A DNA stretch of 64,000 nt. Origin: Isochrysis galbana (taxonomy: Eukaryota > Haptophyta > Isochrysidales > Isochrysidaceae). Under the pieces are notes generated by a model. The model was not told where the DNA came from. It was given only the letters and a program-made list of their open reading frames with translations, and did no database searches. Both the position numbers and the translations under genes were made by a program. Below are positions 20,736 through 31,343 of this stretch, one piece after another; within the stretch, counting starts at the first letter, position 1, and each line of letters begins with the position of its first letter. The stretch is taken from NCBI GenBank assembly GCA_018136815.1, contig CM030935.1:2674292-2738291 (forward strand), in the 5' to 3' direction.

Positions 20736-21040
20736 AGGGAGGCAGGGAGAGGAAGACGGAGGAGCGGCTGCGTGGCGCGGGGGGGGGGGGGGGGGGGGGG
20801 GGGCAGATTCTCTCTCTCTCTCCCCCCTCGCCCCTCCCGCCCCCCCCCCCCAAAGGCTCCCCCCCCCGGCCCCCTCGCCCTTCTTCCCCCCCCCCTTCCC
20901 CTCACAAGACCTCCCCCCCGCCACCCTTCTCCCCTCCCTCCCCCCCTCCCCTCCCCTTCTCCCCCTCCCCCTCCCCCTCCCCCCTCCCCCTCCCCTTCCC
21001 CCCCTCCCCCCCGCCCCCCGGGGGGGAAGGGGGGCGGGGC
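20690..21040. repeat. Purine/pyrimidine low-complexity tract upstream of GAPDH
   Basis: A (ga)n block near 20705-20725 is followed by a G run of more than 20 bases (20780-20803), then (ct)n and a C/CT-rich stretch to about 21020. The strand switch from purine to pyrimidine could allow triplex or G-quadruplex structure. It ends about 320 bp before the ATG. Confidence 0.8.
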
Positions 21041-21357
21041 GGAGATACCCCACGAGGCATCTATCTCCCTCTCCCCCATTCCACTCCACTCAGCTCCGCT
21101 CGAGGTGCGACACACCTCGGGGACCATCGGAACCCTACACCACACCCACCATTCTCCTGCCTGCACCTGCTGAACTCGCAGTCGTGCGAACGCCTCCAGC
21201 CGGCCAATCGCATCCCTCAGACGAGATCTGCACCACTCCCCGCGTCCTCGTGCCCGCTTGCATCTGGAAACTGTCTGCGCACTGTCGCCCTCTGTGTTCA
21301 GACGAGCGAGCTCAGACTCTTCATTCCCTGTGCCTTTGCAGACTCACATCTGTAGCC

Positions 21358-22467
21358 ATGCTCGCCTTCACCACCTCTGCTCTGTCCCTCACCAATGGCC
21401 TCATGATGTCCACCAACCCGGACGCCCCGATCAAGCTTGGTGTCAACGGCTTCGGCCGCATTGGCCGCCAGGTCGTGCGCATTGCCATGGACCGCGATGC
21501 CTTTGTGCTCAAGCACATCAACTCGCCGATGACCCCGGAGTACATGAAGTACCTCCTTGAGCACGACACCGTGCACGGCCGCTTCCCGGGCACCTGCGAG
21601 GTCAAGGGCGATGGCCTCCTCATCAACGGTCTCCCGGTCTCCCTCTCGGCCACCCGTGACCCGACCGAGATCCCCTGGGGCAAGGTTGGCGTCGAGTACG
21701 TCTGCGAGTCGACGGGTGCGTTCACCACCACCGAGGGCTGCATGAAGCACATCGAGGGTGGCGCCAAGAAGGTCATCATCTCGGCCCCGGCCAAGGATGC
21801 CGACACCCCGACCATTGTTGTTGGTGTCAACACGGACGACTACGACCCCGAGTCCATGGCTGTCGTCTCGTGCGCCTCGTGCACCACGAACGGCCTCGCC
21901 CCTCTCGTCAAGGTCATCAACGAGAAGTTTGGCATCAAGCAGGGTCTCATGACCACCGTCCACGCCGCCACCGCGTCGCAGGTCGTCGTTGACTCGTCGA
22001 TGAAGGGTGCCGACTGGCGTGCGGGCCGCGCTGCCTCGGCCAACATCATCCCCTCCTCCACTGGCGCCGCCAAGGCCGTCGCCAAGTGCTACCCGGTTAT
22101 GAAGGGCAAGCTCACTGGCATGGCCTTCCGCGTGCCCACCGTCGATGTCTCCGTCGTTGATCTCACCTGCGAGCTTGAGACCCCGACCACCTACGACGAG
22201 ATCAAGGCTGAGGTCAAGAAGGCATCGGAGACGTATGCCAAGGGCATTGTTGGCTACACTGAGGACCAGGTTGTGTCCTCCGACTTCGTCGGCGAGACCT
22301 GCTCGACCGTCTTTGACGCTGGCGCTGGCATCGCCCTTACCCCGACCTTCGTCAAGCTCGTCTCGTGGTATGACAACGAGTGGGGCTACTCCACCCGCCT
22401 CGTGGATCTTGTTGCCACCATGGCTGTCGCCGATGGCGTGTGCGAGAAGGAGATGATGCTCGCTTAA
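21358..22467 (+). CDS. gapC: Glyceraldehyde-3-phosphate dehydrogenase
   Basis: This 369-aa protein starts at ATG 21358, preceded by tgtgcctttgcag, a possible leader-intron acceptor. The Rossmann start [16 protein letters not shown] is at residues 28-43, the catalytic SCASCTTN has Cys175, and [35 protein letters not shown] and WYDNEWGYS are all intact. It interconverts glyceraldehyde-3-phosphate and 1,3-bisphosphoglycerate. The position that is Asp in strictly NAD-dependent forms (NDP) reads HINSP, and VVVDSSMKG replaces the usual Pro-containing loop; both changes suggest NADP use, as in plastid GapC1 of algae with secondary plastids. The 24-residue extension ([18 protein letters not shown]) is short for bipartite targeting, so location is open. 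The open frame upstream to 20449 is low-complexity and not coding. Confidence 0.95.
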   Translation: MLAFTTSALSLTNGLMMSTNPDAPIKLGVNGFGRIGRQVVRIAMDRDAFVLKHINSPMTPEYMKYLLEHDTVHGRFPGTCEVKGDGLLINGLPVSLSATRDPTEIPWGKVGVEYVCESTGAFTTTEGCMKHIEGGAKKVIISAPAKDADTPTIVVGVNTDDYDPESMAVVSCASCTTNGLAPLVKVINEKFGIKQGLMTTVHAATASQVVVDSSMKGADWRAGRAASANIIPSSTGAAKAVAKCYPVMKGKLTGMAFRVPTVDVSVVDLTCELETPTTYDEIKAEVKKASETYAKGIVGYTEDQVVSSDFVGETCSTVFDAGAGIALTPTFVKLVSWYDNEWGYSTRLVDLVATMAVADGVCEKEMMLA

Positions 22468-22880
22468 GCGTGTTCCTAAACGCCGACCTGTCCCGCTGCC
22501 ACCGACTGTGAATATCGGCGTGGCGATGTATTGCTGGATCTGTGCTGTTGAGTGCTTGCTTGCGGGTGCCTTACCACACCTCCGCAGCCCGGTGCGTGGA
22601 TTGATGCCGCCCATGCTTGCAGTTGGTGATGGCCGCACTGTGTGGCGCTTCATTTCCGGCATTTTTCTATTCACACTATGATGATGATTTGATCATTTCT
22701 ATGCGCTGTAAATAACTATCGTTGAGACGATAGGGTCATGGAGCGCGCACCGCTCCCCCCCCTACCGCGAGGGACGATCCGTCGAAAGCAAGTGTGGATG
22801 CTTGGTCGTGGCAAGTCTCATTCGGGGCACAATCTTGAGAAAGACGGAGGGGAACGCGCTACATGACGACGACACCCTAG
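22468..22880. other. GAPDH 3' flank
   Basis: This stretch includes the probable 3' UTR to about 22700. No gene is seen. The stretch ends at a CTAG that serves as the left target duplication of the next repeat. Confidence 0.5.
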
Positions 22881-23330
22881 TTGGGCTGTAAGTACTGATA
22901 TTAGTACTGATGCATTAGTATTAGCTCCCCAGGAGCTGATATACTGATGTTAGTTCCTAGGCTGCCAGTTCAAAAATAAAACTAAAAAAAAACTCCGGAG
23001 CGGGAACGAGCCCCCGCGAACAAGCGCAGAGGCGCGCCAGCCCGCTCCCTCCCCCCGCCTATCTCTCCTGCTAGCTGCCCACCCCCCACCACCTTGGACT
23101 CTTGGCCTCTTCACATGCACCTGCCAACTCGTGCTCTCTGTTTATTTGCGCTGCCCTCCCCTTTGCGCGCGCGCCACGCGCTGCACGCTGAACACCCCCC
23201 TGTAAGTATAAGTATAATAATAGCAATACTAAAAGTTATAATAGGGGTGTAAGCTGATATTAGTACTGATGTAAGTACTGATGTAAGTGTTAGCTCAAAA
23301 CCACCGTAAGCTTACGGACTGACAGCCCAA
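22881..23330 (+). mobile_element. MITE-like element, copy 1, CTAG target duplication
   Basis: A 450-bp non-coding element begins TTGGGCTGT and ends ACAGCCCAA (9-bp terminal inverted repeats), flanked by CTAG at 22877-22880 and 23331-23334. The interior has repeated agtactgatrttagt units at both ends and a GC-rich middle. A full inverted copy is at 59788-60263, and a fragment is at 41488-41600. It encodes no protein, so it must be mobilised by a transposase elsewhere. Confidence 0.8.
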
Positions 23331-23403
23331 CTAGGGACGACACACGTGACCATCTCACAAAACTCAATCTACTAACACCACTCAATCAACAAATAATATA
23401 ATA

Positions 23404-23922
23404 TAAATTTCTTAATAGTCTCACCGCACGCGGCCGTGGACCCTCTACTTTCTACTCACGCAGCAAAACTTTAAACTTTCTACACCCCCACTCTCCCGGC
23501 CCTTTCCGCTCCCGCCATCAGGCGACTTCCCCCCGTGCACTACTACTAGGGGGATAGGGGAAAAGGGCTGCTTAGATATGGTCGGTGGCCCGGGCTCCCC
23601 CCCGGTGATCCGTTCCCCCCTTCCTCCTACCTACTATGCCTACCGACCGGGCTGGCGGCGTGCCCTCAGCCCTCAGGCTCCCGACTTCTCCTGTAACCTG
23701 TAAACAGGTGCGGGACTTACATATTTTTCGGTGGTCGGAGCCCTCGCTCCGCCCACCCCCTTCTCCGCGCGCTCTCTCTCCCCTTTCCTGCAGGCACGCG
23801 CGATGGCGCGCCTGCGGCAATGGGGGCCTGGGGTCCGCCCTCGGCGGCGGGCCCGAAGGAGAGGAGGAGAGGGGAGTGGCGGCGGCGCGCTCCATCGTAA
23901 CCAAGTATAAACTTAGTTGAGT
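23404..23922 (-). repeat. Dispersed repeat E, copy 1
   Basis: The segment matches 41060-41455 over about 390 bp: start cttaatagtctcaccgcac, an internal gtaaacaggtgcgggactt block, and a hairpin gcaggcacgcgcgatggcgc at the end. After the hairpin the copies diverge. On the minus strand both keep an open frame with LPQARHRACLQERGERAR and RGGARAT. In this copy the frame begins ATGGAGCGCGCC, also found at 39485. Whether the frame is translated is unknown. Confidence 0.65.
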
Positions 23923-24335
23923 CGTGGAGAGACAGAGGAGACGTTGCGCAACGTGGTCTCGTCACACAACACAAAAATATAATGACTACATATACCTAGG
24001 GTAACAAACAGACCTACCAACGGAAGGGGAGGTGCTAACAGGGATGGTGACAAATGAACCCTTCTTGTCTAGTGATATCCGTACCGATGCACCATCATTG
24101 GGCCATGTCGTTGGGGTTGGGGAGGTGGTGTATACAGAAAGTAGTACGTGTTAGCCCAGAATCTTCAGATGTTTTTCATTAGTAGTAGTAGTGCAGTAGT
24201 ATTGGTACTAGAAGTATTTGTAGTACTACTAGTACGTATCATGGATTGTGCTCTTTGCCCCTGGATTGAGACTTGCGACTAGCCCCACAATCTACCACGA
24301 CTAGGAACTAGGAGCTAGGAGCGCGACACTCCCCT

Positions 24336-24525
24336 GTAGAGGTGGGGAAGTTTGGATTGGATAAAATCTCTGGTTGATCGGGAGTCCCGAATTCTTCATC
24401 GTAGGACCGGAGGGAAAGATTTCCCCTCGTCTCTCCCCGCGCGAACCCGTAGCAGAGCGATGGCCACTTGCCACCTAACAGGCTTAACTTTGCCGTGCTC
24501 CAGCGAGAGCGCGGTGGCCGAAGGC
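24336..24525. repeat. Dispersed repeat F, copy 1
   Basis: About 190 bp match 30046-30245: gaggtggggaagttt, gttgatcgggag, aagatttcccct, gcagagcgatggc, cagcgagagcgcggtgg in the same order. The copies are diverged by many substitutions. It lies at the end of the hypothetical frame at 24484-24996, which weakens that call. Confidence 0.65.
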
Positions 24526-24996
24526 TAGGACTGTGCCCGGAAAATTCGAGCCCAATGACCACAGGGCACAATAAGAACTTTCTGGGAGCTTTCCAATCAA
24601 CCAAAGATCATCTGGCCAGAGCTTATAGCAGTAGCTTGAAATGTCGAGGACTTCTTTGTCACCTGAGGTTGGGTGACCTCGGCTGGAGCCTCTCTCACTC
24701 GCCTCTTCCACATAAATAGCTTTCTGGGATCCATGCATTGAGATTTGCACCAACTGATAAAAGAGGAAAGCAGCCAACAAATAGCAACAACCAATGAAGG
24801 GAAGCATCGAACATGCTAAGGATTCATCGGTTAGTAGCATTGCGTACCACTTTTCTATCTTCGCTATCTGCGGGCATCCATTCAGTATGTCGATGAATGG
24901 CATTTCGTCCGCAAACCTGATGCCGGGCCTGGCAGTGACAGGAGGTGGCGAGCGTCTCGCAGCGAAGAGGAATGCCTCGCACGTGACGTAGAGCAT
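24484..24996 (-). CDS. Hypothetical protein
   Basis: This 170-aa frame starts at ATG 24996 and includes MPFIDILNGCPQIAKIEKW and a hydrophobic stretch CSMLPFIGCCYLLAAFLFYQ that could span a membrane. It begins about 105 bp downstream of the glutaredoxin stop on the same strand. The last 40 bp enter repeat F. No family is recognised. It may be a 3' UTR or gene relic. Confidence 0.25.
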   Translation of the reverse strand: MLYVTCEAFLFAARRSPPPVTARPGIRFADEMPFIDILNGCPQIAKIEKWYAMLLTDESLACSMLPFIGCCYLLAAFLFYQLVQISMHGSQKAIYVEEASERGSSRGHPTSGDKEVLDISSYCYKLWPDDLWLIGKLPESSYCALWSLGSNFPGTVLAFGHRALAGARQS

Positions 24997-25100
24997 CAGT
25001 CTGTGAAAAACCCTCTTGCTCCTGAATTGGAGAAGACCATATGGTCCTTCTTCGTGGATTCGAAGGGCTGAAGTCGGGGCCGGGGAGGCCGTCGTTATCC

Positions 25101-25580
25101 TTAGAGTTTCAACAATTCCTTTAGCTTGCCGGATTTATATGCCTTCTGCGTGTCATCGTTTCCTCCGATGTGTTGTCCATTGATGAAAACGTTGGGCACT
25201 GTGCGCTGGCCAGTCATGCTGGCGAGGGCGTTCTGGATGTCACTCCCGCCGTCCACCTCATCCAACTCGATCACCGTGGTGGGGACGCCGAGCTCAGCGA
25301 AAAGGCCCTTGGTCTTGAGGCAGAAGGGGCAGTAAGACTTGCTGTACACGACCACGTCGTTGCTACCAATCGTCTCCTTGATCTGCGCGGTGAGGTCCAC
25401 AGCGCTGCACGCATAGCCACGCTGTCCGGAGCGATCAGCAGCGGCGAACGCGGGTCGGAAAGATGCGGCGAGGAGGCCGCCGATGACTGGGGGGCGCACG
25501 GCCGCGGCATAGACGGCGCGGTGCAGTGGTGCCACCACAAGGAGGCCAAGGAAGCGACGAGGGAAGGCGCGCACCGACAT
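25101..25580 (-). CDS. Glutaredoxin with N-terminal targeting extension
   Basis: This 159-aa, intronless protein runs from ATG 25578-25580 to TAA 25101-25103. The glutaredoxin domain covers about residues 61-159 with active site Cys84-Pro-Phe-Cys87 (SYCPFC), then TVPNVFINGQHIGGNDD, the conserved cis-Pro and GG glutathione-binding elements of dithiol glutaredoxins. It reduces disulfides or glutathione mixed disulfides. Residues 1-55 are Arg/Ala-rich and hydrophobic (RRFLGLLVVAPLHRAVYAAA, later FRPAFAAADRSG), typical of organelle or secretory targeting; destination is uncertain. A C-rich tract on the coding strand (25620-25700) precedes the start. Confidence 0.92.
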   Translation of the reverse strand: MSVRAFPRRFLGLLVVAPLHRAVYAAAVRPPVIGGLLAASFRPAFAAADRSGQRGYACSAVDLTAQIKETIGSNDVVVYSKSYCPFCLKTKGLFAELGVPTTVIELDEVDGGSDIQNALASMTGQRTVPNVFINGQHIGGNDDTQKAYKSGKLKELLKL

Positions 25581-25884
25581 GGCTGCCTAACCCGAAGCTT
25601 CGCGACGATCCTCGAGGGGGCGGAGAGGGGGGCGGAAGGTGGGGGGGGGGGGGGGGGGGGCAGGCGAGACGAGAAGAGGGAGAGACGAGGCAAGACCAAT
25701 CTGAATCAGTTTTGTAGTATAGTGAGATCCGTAGTCGCGAGTGGGATCTTGCATCTTCTTACAGTAGGAGTTGTAAGGGTGCACCATTAAGAAAACAGGG
25801 ATTTGTCCCTTCAACATTTTCTACATGAGCCCCAGCTCCAGCTCCACAAATGTCGAGCGCGAATTCTCTCCAAGGCGGTAAGTA

Positions 25885-26240
25885 TTTTCGTACACAACAT
25901 TAGTTCGTAGAAAGTAGAAAGTATAAAATAGAGATATTATTGTTAATAAGGATTACGTGAAAATAAATTCAACCTCACCCCGATACATAATAACAATAAA
26001 ATTAACTGAAATCTTTAATTGACTTACTACCAATGAAATCATCTAATTCGACGGAACACGACCCCTCACCCCTTCAACTTAATAATAATAAAATGTGAAA
26101 TAACCTCACCCTTACGCCAATAATTTTACTACGAAATCCGAAACAAACCACAATTAACTTAAAATTTCATTGAACTGCTAAAATAAAATTTGACAGGTCA
26201 TCTTTCGACTACGGTAGACTACGGAACGCGACCTCAGCTC
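25885..26240. repeat. AT-rich island with foldback-family termini
   Basis: About 350 bp of AT-rich sequence (many aataataa runs) lie in an otherwise GC-rich region. Two reversed end motifs, ttcgacggaacacgacc (26048) and ctacggaacgcgacctc (26221), match the AGGTCGCGTTCCGTCGAA-type termini found elsewhere. It is probably the remains of one or two nested elements. No coding capacity. Confidence 0.45.
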
Positions 26241-26635
26241 TCTCCTGTCCTCCATTGCCGCAAGCTTAGGGGGCCATGCCCGACAGTGGGATGAGGAGGC
26301 CGTCGTTAGTTCCTCTCTCCCCTGTTCAGGCTGGTTAGCCTGGCCGTTCTCTTGTTCTCTTGTGTGTAGGCTCTACTCGTTGCCCTGCATCGTCGTGACA
26401 GCCCCCATCTGCTCGTTGTCCCACCGCGTGCAGGGCGGCGACCTTCTTTACAGGCTACAGGTCTAAGAATCGCAGTTAGATGAGAAGGGCCTTAGAAGGG
26501 GTGGCCCTTAGAAGGGGTGGCAGGAAGAAAGAGACGAGGGGAAGGGAGGGAAGAAGAGGGGGAAGGGGGGTGGGGCAGAGGTTTGGGCGCCGGAAGAGAG
26601 TAGGTAGGGCCGCGAGAGGGCCCCGAAAGAAGGGC

Positions 26636-26832
26636 ATGCTCTCGGCGCTTGCCAGCCTGATCACCGAAGCGACCGCAGACTCGCCCTACGCCTCGATCTT
26701 CGTTCTCACCTTGCTCTGCTTCCTCAGCCTTCGTGCGCTCCTCCGATTCCACAGGTGTGCTGCTCACGCTCGACCGCCAGCCCCACAAACCGGAATCGCC
26801 ACCTCTCCTCCCCCCTGCCCCCCCTGGCGCGA

Positions 26833-26882
<50 letters not shown>

Positions 26883-27110
26883 CACACAGAGAGAGAGTCG
26901 CAATCACATCGACAGCTGGAGGACGCATCAGATGGCGTCAGCCACCTCGAGATGGCTTGGCACGCACATCCAGATGAGCTGTGCAAGTTTATGCCGACGT
27001 GTGAGGAGAGAACACATGTTGTCATCGGTAGCAGTAGCACGGATACATGAATATCTATACATCGCCCATACAGGTCTCTCCAGGCTAAGTACGACGCCAA
27101 GGTAGAGTAA
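26636..27110 (+). CDS. Two-exon 51-aa single-pass membrane microprotein
   Basis: Exon 1 is 26636-26754 and exon 2 is 27074-27110. The 319-nt intron (gtgtgctgct to catacag) contains a (ga)n run. The product starts MLSALASLITEATADSP, has one membrane span (IFVLTLLCFLSLRALLRF) and a short charged tail (SLQAKYDAKVE). The stop TAA 27108-27110 lies 15 nt before the RecQ ATG and in the same frame. Splicing that yields a sensible tail after a membrane span argues for a real gene. No family is recognised. Alternatively it is an upstream ORF of the RecQ message. Confidence 0.5.
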
Positions 27111-27125
27111 GATCTGAGTGTCGTG

Positions 27126-29698
27126 ATGTCACTTGACGATTGTGCAACTTTGGAGAGGCGGCTCGCGGCAAACCTGCGGGAGCAGGCGCTGCTGCGGGAC
27201 GAGGAAGCAGAATTGCGGCGACAGCTCGCACGTGCTGCCTTTACAGCTACCGAGGCTGAGGCCGCAGATGCTGCGGTGAGGGCGACGACGGGCACTTTTG
27301 GCACAGATGAGGCACCCGTCGATTGGGCTGGCGTCTTTGAATGGGATGAGCGCGTGCGTGAAGTACTTGTGACGCGATTTGGCCACACAACCTTTCGCCC
27401 TCTGCAGCGTGAAGTCATCAATGCGTGCCTTGCGTCCCGCGACGTCTTCGCTGTACTTCCGACGGGGGCGGGGAAGTCCCTCACATTCATGTTGCCGGCG
27501 CTTCTTCAACCTGCAGGAGTGACACTTGTGGTATCACCTCTTGTCTCACTCATGCAGGATCAAGTGGGCCGGCTGCGCCGCCTTGGCCTCGTCGCTGAGC
27601 TCCTTGCTGAGGGCGCTGTGGACAAGGCAACCACTACACGTGCGCTCAATGCCACTGCTGAACCGCTCTCCTCCGGGCTCCGCTTCCTTTACGTCACCCC
27701 TGAGCGTGTTGCAAAATCGAAGCTGCTCCTCTCGAAGTTACAGAGGTGCTACGTTGCTGGGCACCTCCAACGGGTGGTCGTCGATGAAGCTCATTGTTGT
27801 GCAGCTCAAGGACATGACTTCCGGCCCGACTATCTCGCACTCGGCACCCTTCGTGCCTCCTTTCCGCGTAGCCCGATCCTGGCTCTGACTGCCACGGCCT
27901 CTGATGCTATAGTGCGCGATGTCCGTGACACATTGCAGATGGCAACTGCATCGTGCATCTTCCGAGGGCACTTTGACCGGCCCAACCTGCGGTTGGCTGT
28001 GCGCCCTAAGCAAGGCGCCTCCGAACAATACGACGAGATAGCGCAGGTGCCTCATTTGGCCTCCTCTTCCCGCGCCTGACAGGACACGGAAATTCACCTC
28101 TGAGCACTACCGCAGCGTTCTTTGCGCGACTCAACCCTAACTTCGCACTGCGTGGTATCAACTTGAGGCTTTGCAACTCCGCTCACTTTACTCACCCACA
28201 CGCCGCATGGCTCGCCACCTTCGTGAATTGTGCAGGTAGCACTCATTGATCACGCAGGCCATCCTGGGATCGTGTATACACTCTCTCGCACCGACGCAGA
28301 GAAGACCGCGGCTGCTCTGCTCGAACGCGGCGTTTCTGCCGAAGCCTATCATGCCGGATGTGATGCTGCTGAGCGGCAGAGAGTGCAACACGCTTGGGAG
28401 ACAGGACGACTTCAGGTTGTTGTCGCGACAGTTGCATTTGGCCTCGGAATCGATAAGCCCGACGTGAGATTTGTTCTGCACCACACGATGTCAAAGTCAC
28501 TCGAGGCGTACTATCAAGAGGCAGGTCGTGCGGGCAGAGATGGACTTCCTGCCGACGTTATTGTGTGGTGTGTGCCTCTACGCACGGTGCTCATCGTGCC
28601 CTCTAGCATGCAGCTTGGAGCGTGCACCTACGCCCCTAAACTTTCTCTGCCGCACAGCTATCAGCCGGTGGTCTTGGTCGTGAAAATGGTCATAGTCATG
28701 CACTCATGCTCTGCCACTCCTTCTCCCGTCTTGATTCCTATCTTGACAGGTGGAGGCCGAGTGATTTTTACCGTCTCTCTTCTTTTGCTGCTGAGGCGCG
28801 CGACCGCAGCGCCGCCATCGGACAGTTGCGCGCTGCCGGCGAGTACTGCGAGTGCATACGCGGATGCCGCAGGGAGAAGCTCGCACGCCTCTTCGGACAG
28901 CCTCTCCAGACACCGCGGCTCTCAGTGATCGAGCGTGCAGCTTGTTGTGATGTGTGTGAGGGAGCTGCTAGAGGGTGGGGAAGCCGAGGTGTGGAGATGC
29001 CCAAGTTGGGCGTTCGCAAAACGGCGGAAACACTGGTCCGATTAACTCATTCGCTCAATGAGGCAGCTGCATCAACAGCAGCTGCTGAGGGCAGCGCCTT
29101 GGGAGCAGCCCCGGCAAAGCTCACTGCGCTCAAGCTTGTGGCAAATGCTTCAAAACTCAAATCTTTGGTTGAATTGCAGAAATCACCGAACGTCGAGTGG
29201 CGCCGATGGCTACTTGAGCGCATCGTCGTACGCTTGGTCATTGATGGCATACTCTCTCTACATTTCGCATATAACGCTTACGCCATCAACTCATATCTCA
29301 TCGTCCGTCCATCACTCAATTCGCACCTCGGTCGGGGAGACGTCAACTTGGAGATTCCATTGCTCTCGTCATCCCTCGAGCTCGATGAGAATTCAGCCTC
29401 CAGGCTGAGCAAAATGCAAATCTTGACGACGGAGCACGGAACGGGCGTGCTTCGAAATGGAGATCGATGTGTGGATAGTCAAGATGGCGAGGCCACCGAG
29501 GCGGTCGCAGATCCGGGCGACCAACAGCGTGTATCGGCTCGACGTCAGCCTAAACGCAAGGCCAGTCGAGACGGTGCATCTCGTCGTGTGACCGAAGGTG
29601 TGGGCGATGGCGACAGCGATTTCGAGGTTGAATTTAGTAAAAGGGTGCCCCACGACCGAGCTCACGGAGGCAAGCTTCTAGTCCTTGATGATGAGTAA
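27126..29698 (+). CDS. RecQ-family DNA helicase, RECQ1-like
   Basis: Exons are 27126-28046, 28236-28567 and 28750-29698 (733 aa; introns of 189 and 182 nt). An N-terminal coiled coil (LERRLAANLREQALLRDEE) is followed by the helicase core: FRPLQREVINA (motif 0), LPTGAGKSL (Walker A), VVVDEAHC (DEAH), ALTATAS (III), then in exon 2 GIVYTLSR, AYHAG, VVVATVAFGLGIDKPDVRFV and YYQEAGRAGRDG (VI). Exon 3 has the zinc subdomain (YCECIRGCRRE ... CCDVC) and an RQC winged helix (FAYNAYAINSYLIVRP). It unwinds DNA in repair and replication. Order and N-terminus match human RECQ1 rather than BLM/WRN; no HRDC domain is seen. The C-terminal 100 residues are charged. Confidence 0.93.
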
Positions 29699-31343
29699 AG
29701 TCGACCACTCCTCCGAGTTGATGTGCATGGGTAGCGTGTCGCTGGGAGGCAGATGTGATGGCCTCAGATTCGTGGAGAGTTTGAGTGCATCTTTGCTGTC
29801 AAACACGTCCCCGGCAGGCGCGTGCGATGCCCCGCGATGCGATAATTCAGACGATATTGCAATGGATATGTACCGCAAGACGAAGCGGAGCAAAACGGAA
29901 TGGCAGCTCGCGGGGTGATGTCTGGCCGAAGGTCAGGTGCGCTTGGAAACCGTTTTGCATGTTGCAAGTTGGCGGGTAGCGGGTAGCGGCATAGTCTTGA
30001 TGACTAAAGTACCAAATGTGCCGCAACAGCTTTCCCTGGTTTGATGGAGCTAGAGGTGGGGGAGAGTTGGTTGAAAAAAAAACTCTTGTTGATCCGGAGG
30101 CCCAATTTTTTTATCGTGGGACCGGGGGAAGATTTCCCCTCCTCTCCCCCCGCTCGATTCCGAATCCGAGGCAGAGCGATGGCGACCGACCCGCCTGACA
30201 GGCCGACCATCGCCGCGCTTCAGCGAGAGCACGGCGGTGGTCAGCCCCCCGTTGTCGCTGGTCTTCGGACTAAATGGTCCGGGTACACCGGTCGGCGGTC
30301 TCACCGGCTTTTCATGCCACCGCACTCGGCCGATTTCTGCTTCACCTGCCTACGCAACATGGCCGCCAGCCCCACACCATACCACTTCCAGCCCCACCCC
30401 ACATGGCCGATTTCTGAGGAGGATGACACCTCACGCGGAGCGCTCGGACCTCATCTCCCCCCTTGCCTCGCTCACCCTCCATGGTGAGCCGATGGCTTGT
30501 GTGGTGTGGAGGGGACAAGGAGGATGGCTCATGGCCTCCCCTTGGGCCCCAATGGGCTGGATTCCACTGGGTCCGCCCCTCCTGCCCAAAATTTCGAGCA
30601 ACGAGCGCGTTCCGCGCGCTCGGCTTGCATGCTTTAGTTTGCGGGCTGTTTTTATGGGGCTCGTTGAGACGTGTTGTTGGAGATACCCTCGAATGTACCA
30701 CTGGGCTGTTCATATTCACGTTAAATAAACCACCTATTACTATAGGTCATGTATGTGATTAAACTACAAATATGTGAAGAAAATATAACTTCACTCGATG
30801 GTCCACTTTCGCGATGGAACGCGACCTAAGCAGACAAGCTTCGACCCAAGGAGACAAATGGCACTGCATACCAACAATGCTCCAATGGCGACTGAGCTGG
30901 TATGATTGCCTTGGGTCTTGCGCCCACCCAGCCTTGGTAGGGCTCGTGCGTCGTGTGAAGCTCTAGTGCTCGTTCTACATGAATGGCAAGAAGCGTCCAT
31001 CCATCCATTGCAATATGCAACCAAGGCAGCGCAATCCTCGAAAAGATCTGCAGAGATTCCGATGGATGCCAAGGTTTCGCTTGCTTGCACCCCGATTACA
31101 ATTAGCTGTTGACACGCCTTCGTCATCTATTTATTGCACAACTCCTTCGAGCTCGGGCACGACCCTGCGTAGTGGCGGACGGCTTCCGGCATAGTGTGTT
31201 GATGAGAGAAAACAATCATGAAAAACCAAAAGGTGCTAGAGGGGCTCTCTTGCTTGCGTGCATGGGTTTCAAGAGGCGCAATGCCACTGGGCCCATCGCC
31301 GAGATGCGCTTCACAATTGGTTGTTGTTCATCGGCGTGTTGCC
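29699..31343. other. Intergenic with repeat F copy 2
   Basis: No gene is supported. It contains the second copy of repeat F and, near 30795-30824, an end motif (gatggaacgcgacct) of the foldback family. Open frames over 30340-30720 on both strands are shadows with Pro/Trp-rich bias. Confidence 0.45.
30046..30245. repeat. Dispersed repeat F, copy 2
   Basis: Collinear with 24336-24525 (gaggtgggggagagttgg, gttgatccggag, aagatttcccctc, gcagagcgatggc, cagcgagagcacggcgg). It has an A8 run at about 30077-30084 and a T7 run near 30107 not shared exactly. Confidence 0.65.

Noticed and set aside
20449-21357. Long open frame upstream of and in frame with GAPDH
   Set aside because: It is low-complexity sequence over (ga)n, G and C runs with no domain; the ATG at 21358 begins the GAPDH-like protein and a probable splice acceptor lies just before it.
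21298-22674. 458-codon minus-strand frame opposite GAPDH
   Set aside because: It mirrors the GC-rich codon usage of GAPDH; no domain and Gly/Arg/Asp-biased composition.
23794-23822. Terminal hairpin of repeat E considered as a Helitron 3' end
   Set aside because: The expected CTRR end and A/T insertion flanks are not seen after the hairpin.
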